Shown piece by piece: positions 56,256 to 63,796 of a DNA stretch of 64,000 nucleotides. Made by a program: the position numbers and the translations under genes. This DNA comes from Nonlabens sp. MB-3u-79 (GTDB taxonomy: Bacteria; Bacteroidota; Bacteroidia; Flavobacteriales; Flavobacteriaceae), in NCBI RefSeq assembly GCF_002831625.1, contig NZ_CP025116.1, positions 2,533,501 to 2,597,500 on the forward strand. Reading direction: 5' to 3'. The notes below the pieces were generated by a model. It saw nothing but the letters and a program-made list of their open reading frames with translations. It did no database searches and was not told where the DNA came from. The number at the start of each line of letters is the position of its first letter. Within the stretch, counting starts at the first letter, position 1.

Positions 56256-56791
56256 TGTTCTGGAAAAGAAGGAAAAATAAAACAACGGAATTTAAATGCT
56301 CTGAATGTAGAAAAGTGCATTCGGAATGGCCTGCTTTAGCTTTTAAATCACCAGCGAATTACGATTATCTTTCTGACAATGAAAAAACGGAACTTGGAAA
56401 ATTGGATACAGACTTTTGCGAGATTCATAATGAAGACCAAATTGACCGATTCATAAGAGTGACGCTTACTCAAAAAATAAATAATGCTTGCGAAGCTCTG
56501 GAATATGGACTTTGGGTTTCCTTAAGCGAAAAAAGCTATTCTGATTATAAAGAAAATTTCAATAATCCGAAATACGAAACTGGCTTTTTTGGTTGGTTAT
56601 GCAGCAATATAAGTGAATATGGAGATACCTCTTCAATTCCTTGTGATGTAACGACAAAAAGCGGAAATGACAGACCTGAAATTTTTCCACACGAAGATTT
56701 TGACCACCCATTTGTTAGTGATTATTATAACGGAATTTCAAAAGCAGAAGCGGAAAATCGAATAAACGAAATGATAAAAAACGTTGGGTAA
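56255..56791 (+). CDS. Cassette 19, gene 2: DUF2199 protein (178 aa)
   Basis: A DUF2199 protein with CSECRKVHSEWPALAF (Cys15, Cys18, His22), DFCEIHNEDQ, DRFIRVTL and YGLWVSLSEKSYSDY. Paralogue of the cassette 18 N-terminal domain but lacking its second domain. ATG 56255 overlaps the stop of the membrane-protein gene; the final TAA lies inside the attC end (GGGTAAC). Confidence 0.83.
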   Translation: MFWKRRKNKTTEFKCSECRKVHSEWPALAFKSPANYDYLSDNEKTELGKLDTDFCEIHNEDQIDRFIRVTLTQKINNACEALEYGLWVSLSEKSYSDYKENFNNPKYETGFFGWLCSNISEYGDTSSIPCDVTTKSGNDRPEIFPHEDFDHPFVSDYYNGISKAEAENRINEMIKNVG

Positions 56792-56979
56792 CACCGTATA
56801 TAGTTCATAGCTTATCAGTTGGTTAATTCAAAGTTTAAGCATATTTGCAAGTCCGCCAAATTTTTTAATTTGGCTTATTGAGAAAAAAAGATAATAATAA
56901 AATTAAAAAATTGGCTCGTGCTTAACTGAAAAGTAATCGCTGTTTTGAACGCTACGAGCCATATACAAGACCGTTGGCA
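56786..56979 (+). repeat. attC 19, family A (194 bp)
   Basis: GGGTAAC ... GTTGGCA. GTTGGGTAAC complements the start GTTACCCAAC. Confidence 0.88.
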
Positions 56980-57005
56980 AACAATGCAAAAAAATCCGTA
57001 ATGAA

Positions 57006-57356
57006 ATGAACATTGATGAATTAACAAACAGAATCAGAAAAGTATCATCTGAAAAAAATGTTCAAAATTTGGCGGAATTAATTCAGCAATGGAAAACCAA
57101 TGATAAAAATGCGATTGAACTAAAAAAAAATATCGAACGGTATTTTGAAAATGAATTGATTGACAAAAAATCGGATTTTGAAAAAGTTTACGGAATGTGG
57201 ACGGATTTTAGAGATTCTGCAATTCACGGTATTGGCGGAATGACAATGAACGAAAGACTCTATTTATTTGGGCTTGTTAATTTGTTTGACAATTCAAAAA
57301 ATATATTAGAGCGAGAAAAATTTTATAAAAAATTATTAGCTAAAAATAATGTCTAA
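57006..57356 (+). CDS. Cassette 20, gene 1: hypothetical protein (116 aa)
   Basis: Helical, soluble, charged (VQNLAELIQQWKTNDKNAIE; MNERLYLFGLVNLFDNSKN). No family recognised. The gene overlaps the next start by eight bases (ATGTCTAA), indicating coupled translation. Confidence 0.68.
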   Translation: MNIDELTNRIRKVSSEKNVQNLAELIQQWKTNDKNAIELKKNIERYFENELIDKKSDFEKVYGMWTDFRDSAIHGIGGMTMNERLYLFGLVNLFDNSKNILEREKFYKKLLAKNNV

Positions 57357-57717
57357 ACGAAAAAAAATCAATTTTATTAAACTAATATTCGTGTCCTTAA
57401 TTCTTTCAGGTTGCGAAGGGTTTGTTGGCGAAAATGGTGTTGTTTTAGATATAGAAACTGGCGAAAGGATTTCAAATGTAAAGGTAAAATTAGAAACTTC
57501 TAATGTAAATGGAATTACCGATTCGACTAACAAGAATGGATATTTTGAAACTTCAACTCTTGTTGGTTGTGTATTTGGAGGTTGCGATGAATATCAATTA
57601 GTATTTGAAAAAGACGGATATTCAACTAAAAAAATTGATGAAAATTATCGTAGAAACTCAAGTACCAAATTTATTGAGGAATCTGACACATTAATAATTG
57701 AACTAAAAAGAAACTGA
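57349..57717 (+). CDS. Cassette 20, gene 2: lipoprotein with carboxypeptidase-regulatory-like domain (122 aa)
   Basis: Signal ending in LILSGC (lipobox Cys). The mature part has GVVLDIETGERISNVKVKLE and KNGYFETST, the pattern of carboxypeptidase-regulatory-like/DUF2606-type beta domains. Probably outer-membrane anchored. Cotranslated with the preceding gene. Confidence 0.75.
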   Translation: MSKRKKINFIKLIFVSLILSGCEGFVGENGVVLDIETGERISNVKVKLETSNVNGITDSTNKNGYFETSTLVGCVFGGCDEYQLVFEKDGYSTKKIDENYRRNSSTKFIEESDTLIIELKRN

Positions 57718-57729
57718 AGAAAGCACTGT

Positions 57730-57921
57730 TTACAACACCGTATATAGCTCATAGCTAATTAGTTGCTTAAACTAAGTTTGGGCATATTTGCAAGTCCGCC
57801 AAATTTTTTAATTTGGCTTATTGAGAAAAAAGATAATAATAAAATTAAAAAATTGGCTCGTGCCTAACCGAAAAGTAATTGCTATTTTGCACGCTACGAG
57901 CCATATACACAACCGTTGTGC
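57730..57921 (+). repeat. attC 20, family A (192 bp)
   Basis: TTACAAC ... GTTGTGC. The end TGTTTACAAC only imperfectly complements the start GTTGGCAAACA (one substitution and one deletion), the clearest exception in the array. Confidence 0.85.
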
Positions 57922-57941
57922 TCAAGCTTAAAAAAACCGTG

Positions 57942-58388
57942 ATGGAATTAAAACCACGTATTGGAATTGATAATATTAAGTTTGGAATGACAAAATCCGA
58001 AGTTATCGAAATATTGGGTTCGCCTGATAAAATCTCAAACGAGAATTACGGATTAGAAAACGAAACGGAAGAGATAATTGAGTGGAATAAACCAAAACTG
58101 CGTTTGACATTTGAAAAAAGCGAAAACTATCGATTGACTTATATTCGAGTTCAAAATCAGTCGCTGACGTATAATGGAAAAAAAATAATGAACCAAACCG
58201 CTGAATTTTTAAAATCTGATATTTTCGCTGATATTTCAAACAAATGGGAAGTGGAAAATTATGATTTTTGTGATGTTCACTTTGATGAAGAAAATTGGTT
58301 ATCTATTAATATCGAATTTGGAGTTGCAAATGAATTTGAGTTCGGAACAACTTTTAAAAATGATAATGAATACGATTGGCCAAACTGA
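57942..58388 (+). CDS. Cassette 21: SmpA/OmlA-like hypothetical protein (148 aa)
   Basis: Contains IKFGMTKSEVIEILGSPD, the helix-turn pattern of SmpA/OmlA/BLIP-like small domains, followed by strands. No signal peptide, so cytosolic here. ATG 57942 is preferred over GTG three bases earlier. Function unknown. Confidence 0.74.
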   Translation: MELKPRIGIDNIKFGMTKSEVIEILGSPDKISNENYGLENETEEIIEWNKPKLRLTFEKSENYRLTYIRVQNQSLTYNGKKIMNQTAEFLKSDIFADISNKWEVENYDFCDVHFDEENWLSINIEFGVANEFEFGTTFKNDNEYDWPN

Positions 58389-58411
58389 CAAGTATTGTGA
58401 AGAAAGCCAGA

Positions 58412-58603
58412 GCACAACACCGTATATAGCTCATAGCTAATTAGTTGTTTAATCAAAGTTCAGGCATACTTGCGAGTCCGCCAAATTTTTTAATTTGGCT
58501 TATTGATAAAAAAGATAATAATAAAATTAAAAAATTGGCTTGTGCTTAACCGAAAAGTAATCGCTATTTTGCACGCTACGAGCCATATACACAACCGTTG
58601 TGC
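58412..58603 (+). repeat. attC 21, family A (192 bp)
   Basis: GCACAAC ... GTTGTGC. GAGCACAAC complements nine bases of the start GTTGTGCTC. Confidence 0.88.
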
Positions 58604-58608
58604 AACAT

Positions 58609-59040
58609 ATGAAAAAAATCGTTTCCATAATCATACTATTAGTTTTCGGAATGTCTTTTGGACAAAATAAAAATGAAAATGATGTTGAGGAGTTGGACGT
58701 GAAAACATTTCGCTGGATAACGGAAAATTGTTCCGATTTGAACAATCCATATGAAAATGATTTGTGCATTAAAAATGAAATAAACAAATTTATAAACAAG
58801 AATTTGAAATGGTCTATTACTGAAAATTTACCAAATGGGAATTATGAAGTTAGAATATATTTAACGATAGAAAAGGATGGCAAAATTTTTAAAATAATTG
58901 CTAAAAGTGATTATGAAGAACTGAACAACGAATTGAAGAATACTCTTATGTTATTTCAAAATCGAATTAAATTTGTTGATGAAAACAAAAACGCTTATAA
59001 GAATACATTAAGTTTTCCAATAACAATTAATGTGGGATAA
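58609..59040 (+). CDS. Cassette 22: secreted TonB-C-like protein (143 aa)
   Basis: A signal peptide (IVSIIILLVFGMSFGQ) is followed by a domain with EVRIYLTIEKDGKIFKI and a C-terminal TLSFPITINV, reminiscent of the TonB C-terminal domain. The ATG begins only six bases past the core. Periplasmic; function unknown. Confidence 0.74.
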   Translation: MKKIVSIIILLVFGMSFGQNKNENDVEELDVKTFRWITENCSDLNNPYENDLCIKNEINKFINKNLKWSITENLPNGNYEVRIYLTIEKDGKIFKIIAKSDYEELNNELKNTLMLFQNRIKFVDENKNAYKNTLSFPITINVG

Positions 59041-59046
59041 TACGTT

Positions 59047-59238
59047 GCACAACAACGTATATAGCTCATAGCTTTTCAGTTGCTTAATCGAAGTTAAGGC
59101 GTGTTTGCAAGTCCGTCAAATTTTTTAATTTGGCTTATTGAGAAAAAAGATAATAATAAAATTAAAAAATTGGCTTGTGCTTAACTGAAAAGTAATCACT
59201 ATTTTTCACGCTACGAGCCATATACACAACCGTTACCT
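59047..59238 (+). repeat. attC 22, family A (192 bp)
   Basis: GCACAAC ... GTTACCT. GTTGCACAAC complements the start GTTGTGCAAC. Confidence 0.88.
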
Positions 59239-59243
59239 GCAAG

Positions 59244-59708
59244 TTGAAAAAAATCGAAACTAACATAACAGACAGAACAATAAAATTTGTGGAATTTGAT
59301 ACCGCAAAAAACTGGATTTCGGATTTTCCGACTGACAATTGGTGTCTGATTTTAATTGCGGACGAAAAAAAAACGAATTATTTTGACGAAATAATCCGAA
59401 AATCAATTGACAGAAATGTTGGTTATATCTGTGGAGTTGGAAAACAAGCTGATTTGATTCACGATATGGCGGACGAAGAAATTGGATTTCGAGATGTTGA
59501 CATTGACGACCATTATTTACCTGAACACGTAATAATGACTGTTGCCGATGAAGATTTTGAAAATGGAATTTGGTTCGGTCTAAATCTGACCTTTAATTCC
59601 GAAACCGATATTAATGAAATTGTAATAGTTGATGTGACTAAAAAAGCGTTTGAGAAAACAACTGAATTAATAAAGAAATTAGAAAGCGGATATTTGCCAG
59701 CGGATTAA
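59244..59708 (+). CDS. Cassette 23: hypothetical protein (154 aa)
   Basis: TTG start directly after the core (no nearby ATG). Alpha/beta protein with WCLILIADEKKTNYFDEIIR, VGYICGVGKQADLIHD and PEHVIMTVADEDFENGIWFG. The C/HD spacing recalls a family of small immunity-like proteins, not named with confidence. No signal peptide. Confidence 0.7.
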   Translation: MKKIETNITDRTIKFVEFDTAKNWISDFPTDNWCLILIADEKKTNYFDEIIRKSIDRNVGYICGVGKQADLIHDMADEEIGFRDVDIDDHYLPEHVIMTVADEDFENGIWFGLNLTFNSETDINEIVIVDVTKKAFEKTTELIKKLESGYLPAD

Positions 59709-59718
59709 AAAAACCTGC

Positions 59719-59849
59719 AGGTAACACCGTGTATAATTAATGGCTAGCCCTCGCCTACTCACAAAAATCCTAGCGGATTTTCTATTCGGTTTGTATTTAC
59801 TAAATTAGGTGCTTCAACACGCCACTAATCATACACAAGACCGTTGCCA
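59719..59849 (+). repeat. attC 23, family E (131 bp)
   Basis: AGGTAAC ... GTTGCCA. Short type with AAAATCCTAGCGGATTTT. TGCAGGTAAC complements the start GTTACCTGCA. Confidence 0.85.
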
Positions 59850-59866
59850 CACATTTGAAAAACACA

Positions 59867-60343
59867 ATGCGAACGATATTAAAATATTTAGGATTAGTTA
59901 TTATTATGACGATGATTGGATTTGTAATTCGAAACTATTTCTTTGAACTGTCATTATCGCAAATAGCAAATAATAACGTGGAAGTTGTTTCCAGAAATAT
60001 GAGCGGACAATTTCAATCTCATATTATTTTCGCTCTGACAATTGGAATTTTACCACTACTCTATCTAATTATTGAAAAGATCACCAAATTAGAATTTATT
60101 AAGAAAGGTTTAATTGCCTGCGGAATATTAATTACGAGCGGAGTTGTATTGTGGCAATTCAGAATCTATCAACTGAATACTGAAGTTCAAAAATTATCTG
60201 AATACAACATTACTAATGACTTTAAAATGTCTTTAGATTATGAAATTCTAAATTTTGATAGGTTTTTATTTTTTGGTTTTTTGATAGGAACGATTATAAG
60301 TATTTTGATTTTTCGAAATAGAAAAAAAAACCACGCTGAATAA
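59867..60343 (+). CDS. Cassette 24: membrane protein (158 aa)
   Basis: Three to four helices (YLGLVIIMTMIGFVIRNYF; SHIIFALTIGILPLLYLII; LIACGILITSGVVLWQF; FGFLIGTIISILIF). ATG 59867 or TTG 59855 are both possible starts. Function unknown. Confidence 0.7.
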   Translation: MRTILKYLGLVIIMTMIGFVIRNYFFELSLSQIANNNVEVVSRNMSGQFQSHIIFALTIGILPLLYLIIEKITKLEFIKKGLIACGILITSGVVLWQFRIYQLNTEVQKLSEYNITNDFKMSLDYEILNFDRFLFFGFLIGTIISILIFRNRKKNHAE

Positions 60344-60351
60344 AAAACGTG

Positions 60352-60550
60352 TGGCAACAATGTATATAAAAAATAGCGCAAGTCGTTGCTCAATAAATGG
60401 TTTGGGCGTTTTTGGAAAGTCGCCAAATTTTTAAATTTGACAAATTCCCAAAAATAAAATAATTAGTAAATTTAAAAATTCGGCTTGCGTATCATCCGAA
60501 AAGTTATCGCCTACTTTCAGCGCTACTTTTCATATACGGAACAGTTGTGA
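60352..60550 (+). repeat. attC 24, family B (199 bp)
   Basis: TGGCAAC ... GTTGTGA. GTGTGGCAAC complements the start GTTGCCACAC. Confidence 0.86.
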
Positions 60551-60571
60551 GCAATTTTAGATCAAATACAT

Positions 60572-61138
60572 ATGAAGATAAAACCAAACGCTACTTCTGA
60601 TGAAAAGTCTTCACCATTTTATAAAATAAATGAAGATTTTAGCGCTGATTTTGAAAAATACATCGCAGCAAAAAACGGGAAAGTAAAAGGTAATTACAGC
60701 GCTTGGTCTTATTTGATTTTTGGAAAAATATATTCACCAAAAAAGTGGAATTTGATGTATAAGAAAGCAACATATACGACTAGCGGTAATTTATTTCTCT
60801 CTTCCAAATCTCAAAGCCTGTTGGTATTAGCTGAATGGGAAACTGAAAGAAAAGGAACTCATAATTCTGAATTTACCATAAGAAAAAAAACAAATATTGA
60901 CTTTTTGAGAAAAATCATAAACAAGTCTTTATTCGAGTTGGATTTGACCGATAAGTATATCTTAGAAACTAAAAACAACCAACCACAACTAATTTCCAAA
61001 CTAACCAGAATACTGAAAAGTCTTTTCTTATCTGGGGAGATATATAAGATTGATCATCGTGATGACAAATTAAAAATTGAAATGAGAACTGAAAAGCATC
61101 ATTTCGAAATACTGGATAAATTAATAACTGAGATATAA
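60572..61138 (+). CDS. Cassette 25: hypothetical protein (188 aa)
   Basis: Soluble, with GNYSAWSYLIFGKIYSPKKWN and a strand-helix C-terminus (EMRTEKHHFEILDKLI). No recognised family, signal or catalytic motif. Confidence 0.72.
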   Translation: MKIKPNATSDEKSSPFYKINEDFSADFEKYIAAKNGKVKGNYSAWSYLIFGKIYSPKKWNLMYKKATYTTSGNLFLSSKSQSLLVLAEWETERKGTHNSEFTIRKKTNIDFLRKIINKSLFELDLTDKYILETKNNQPQLISKLTRILKSLFLSGEIYKIDHRDDKLKIEMRTEKHHFEILDKLITEI

Positions 61139-61145
61139 AAACTGC

Positions 61146-61338
61146 TCACAACAACGTATATAGCTCATAGCTAATTAGTTGTTTAATCGAAGTTATGGCA
61201 TATTTGGAAGTCCGCCAAATTTTTTAATTTGGCTTATTGAGTAAAAAAAGTAATAATAAAATTAAAAAATTGGCTTTAGCTTAACCGAAAAGTTATCGCT
61301 ATTTTGCACGCTACGAGCCATATACACAACCGTTCTAC
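61146..61338 (+). repeat. attC 25, family A (193 bp)
   Basis: TCACAAC ... GTTCTAC. TGCTCACAAC complements the start GTTGTGAGCA. The core GTTCTAC departs from GTTRRRY at its fourth base. Confidence 0.86.
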
Positions 61339-61343
61339 ACCAT

Positions 61344-61643
61344 TTGAAAAAAATATTCGCCATATCATTAATAACCTTTTTTATCTTAGCATTCGTGGCG
61401 CTTTCTATGGGTGGCGGTCATGGATTTTTTTGGCCAGCTAAAGTGGTTTATCCATATTCAATGATAATAGCAATAACAAATAACCAGATCGGAATTTTAG
61501 CAATTATAGTGGCTGTTCTACAAGTTCCGATTTATGGATTTATAGCACATAAAAAAACTAAATGGACTTATCTAATTTTCGGAATTCATTTGATTTCAGC
61601 AGTTATTTGCCTGAATTTACCAACAGAAACCTTTAGCGGATAG
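61344..61643 (+). CDS. Cassette 26, gene 1: membrane protein (99 aa)
   Basis: TTG start five bases after the core. Three helices, with MGGGHGFFWPAKVVYPYSMI between the first two. Its TAG is directly followed by the next ATG, so the two are cotranslated. Function unknown. Confidence 0.65.
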   Translation: MKKIFAISLITFFILAFVALSMGGGHGFFWPAKVVYPYSMIIAITNNQIGILAIIVAVLQVPIYGFIAHKKTKWTYLIFGIHLISAVICLNLPTETFSG

Positions 61644-62054
61644 ATGAAAATAGGAATTGTAAGAGCACTGATATTTTACGGAATTGGTTTCGGCATTGCG
61701 GGAATAGTTTATTTGATTATTGGTCATCCGTATATTCACGCACCAGGAATTCATCATTTTATTTTATTACTTACAGTATTAATTGGATTAATTTGGACGA
61801 TTATAAGTTTAGCTATCTATTTTTTTAAAGAAAAGACAAAAACACTTAGTGGATTTATTTTAACAAATTTGATTATAATAATTGGATGTGCTTTATACAT
61901 AGAAGCTCCTTTATATCTTGATTCTAAGAAAAAAAATAACGTCCCAACAGAATTCATAAAGACGGAAGTAACTGGAGATACAACTAAAATATATCACAAT
62001 GAAAATCTGATTTTTATTAAAGTTAAAGATTCTGTACTTTTAGATTTGAGATAA
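61644..62054 (+). CDS. Cassette 26, gene 2: membrane protein (136 aa)
   Basis: Three helices followed by a short soluble tail (TEVTGDTTKIYHNENLIFIK). The pairing with gene 1 and zero spacing suggest a two-component membrane unit. No family recognised. Confidence 0.7.
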   Translation: MKIGIVRALIFYGIGFGIAGIVYLIIGHPYIHAPGIHHFILLLTVLIGLIWTIISLAIYFFKEKTKTLSGFILTNLIIIIGCALYIEAPLYLDSKKKNNVPTEFIKTEVTGDTTKIYHNENLIFIKVKDSVLLDLR

Positions 62055-62075
62055 AACAAACCAAAGAAAAACGGT

Positions 62076-62272
62076 GTAGAACAATGTATAAAAAACATAG
62101 GGCGTTTGTGGTTTAACCGAAAGGTCTGTGTCTATTTACAAAGTCCGCTAAATATAAAATTTAGCGTTTACAGAAGAAAAGATAAAAGCAAAATATTTAT
62201 ATTTAGCTAAGTAATAAACCGAAACAATAGTGCTTATCACCTGCCCTACGTTTCTTATACGTAACGTTGTGT
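62076..62272 (+). repeat. attC 26, family G (197 bp)
   Basis: GTAGAAC ... GTTGTGT. GGTGTAGAAC complements the start GTTCTACACC, so the non-consensus base is matched at both ends. Inner pair GCTAAATATAAAATTTAGC. Confidence 0.84.
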
Positions 62273-62298
62273 GTAAGTTAAAAAAACAGAACGCAAAA

Positions 62299-62658
62299 AT
62301 GACAGAAACTGTTGAATTGAGGAATAAGCCCGAATTGAAAATAATTCTGAACGAAAACGAATTCGAAATCGTTGATGCTTCTGAACCGAAAAACAGCGGA
62401 ATCTACTCATTTGGAAAACTTAAAAATGCGAAATTGAATGTGGAAAGAACGAATTGGTTGATAACTACTTTAAGTATAATTGTGGATTTATTTACTGGAG
62501 GTGCTGTAGGTGGAAAATTTAAGGATAAAGCAAACTTAAATCTTGATATGGAAAATCTGAATTTTAAAGTTTGGCTGATCAATGCAGATATTGAAAAAGC
62601 AAAACGAGTAACGGAATTAATAAACAGTAAAAAAACCTACACACAACACCGTATATAG
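62299..62658 (+). CDS. Cassette 27: hypothetical protein (119 aa)
   Basis: Small protein with LRNKPELKIILNENEFEIVD and a Gly-rich hydrophobic segment (IIVDLFTGGAVGGKF). ATG 62299 is the first start in the cassette. The final residues YTQHRI and TAG are encoded by the attC arm. Function unknown. Confidence 0.7.
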   Translation: MTETVELRNKPELKIILNENEFEIVDASEPKNSGIYSFGKLKNAKLNVERTNWLITTLSIIVDLFTGGAVGGKFKDKANLNLDMENLNFKVWLINADIEKAKRVTELINSKKTYTQHRI

Positions 62659-62832
62659 CTCATAGCTAATTAGTTGTTTAATCGAAGTTATGGCATATTT
62701 GGAAGTCCGCCAAATTTTTTAATTTGGCTTATTGAGAAAAAAGATAATAATAAAATTAAAAAATTGGCTTGTGCTTAACTGAAAGGTAATCGCTATTTTG
62801 CACGCTACGAGCCATATACATCACCGTTATGC
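62641..62832 (+). repeat. attC 27, family A (192 bp)
   Basis: ACACAAC ... GTTATGC. TACACACAAC complements the start GTTGTGTGTA. Confidence 0.88.
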
Positions 62833-62844
62833 TACATTAGACCA

Positions 62845-63630
62845 ATGAAACAAACATTAATACTTTTAATTGGAATTTTAGTTTCCACAACAACTTTTTC
62901 GCAGAACAAAGCGACGGAATTATATACTTCTGGAAACTCGAATTTTAAATCAGGAAAATTTCAAGAGGCAATTTCAAATTATACGGAATTGATGGAAATG
63001 GTGGACGAAAAAACTGTTCGAAAAACTTGTTTCATAAATCGTGGACTATCATATGACCGAATTAAAAAATATGATTTAGCAATATCTGACTTTACAGAAG
63101 CAATTAAGTTGGACAGCACTGATATGGCTTCCTTTATAGACAGAGGACTTTCTCAAATGCACGCTGGAAATTTAGAAAAAGCAAAAGAGGATTTTAATTA
63201 TGTCGTTGTAAAAAACAATAACAATGGAATGATGGAAGCATCACTTTATTGGCTCGCTCGAATTAATTATTCTCAAGGTAAGTTTGAGGAAGTAATTAAA
63301 AATTGTGACAGATATTTTACCATAAACGCAAAAGACCCTGAATTATATTTCATTCGTGGAACGGCGAACGATATGTTGCGGAATTTTGAGCAATCAATAA
63401 TTGACTATTCAAAAGCAATTGAATTAAAACCAAATTATGTGGAATCTATTGCAAATCGTGGAACTGCGAAAATCAATCTTCTGACTGGAAACGGAAATTT
63501 ACAACCGAGTAAAAAAGAAACGAAAAGTGCTTGTAAAGATTTAAAGAAAGCGAAAGAATTGGGAGATAATGCAGTCGATGATTTAATTTATGTTTATTGC
63601 GACAGAAAAGATAAAAAGAAACGGAATTAA
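62845..63630 (+). CDS. Cassette 28: secreted TPR protein (261 aa)
   Basis: A signal peptide (LILLIGILVSTTTFSQ) is followed by about five tetratricopeptide repeats, such as GNSNFKSGKFQEAISNYTEL, GLSYDRIKKYDLAISDFTEA and RNFEQSIIDYSKAIELKP. These form a protein-binding superhelix in the periplasm. The partner is unknown. It has an intact ATG 12 bases from the core. Confidence 0.85.
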   Translation: MKQTLILLIGILVSTTTFSQNKATELYTSGNSNFKSGKFQEAISNYTELMEMVDEKTVRKTCFINRGLSYDRIKKYDLAISDFTEAIKLDSTDMASFIDRGLSQMHAGNLEKAKEDFNYVVVKNNNNGMMEASLYWLARINYSQGKFEEVIKNCDRYFTINAKDPELYFIRGTANDMLRNFEQSIIDYSKAIELKPNYVESIANRGTAKINLLTGNGNLQPSKKETKSACKDLKKAKELGDNAVDDLIYVYCDRKDKKKRN

Positions 63631-63637
63631 TAACGTA

Positions 63638-63769
63638 GCATAACACCGTATATAATTTATTGCTAGTTCTAGCCTACTTACGAAAATCCTCGCGGATTTT
63701 CTATTCGGTTTGTATTTGCTAAATTAGGTGCTTAAAACACGCAACAAACCATATACAAACAAGTTGTAA
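63638..63769 (+). repeat. attC 28, family E (132 bp)
   Basis: GCATAAC ... GTTGTAA. GTAGCATAAC complements the start GTTATGCTAC. Central hairpin GAAAATCCTCGCGGATTTTC. Confidence 0.85.
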
Positions 63770-63796
63770 AACATTTGAACAAAACCACGAACTGAA

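Noticed and set aside
40110..63769. CRISPR array
   Set aside because: Repeats are regular but 131-214 bp long, are inverted repeats with integron-type ends, and are separated by whole genes, not short spacers. No cas genes are present.
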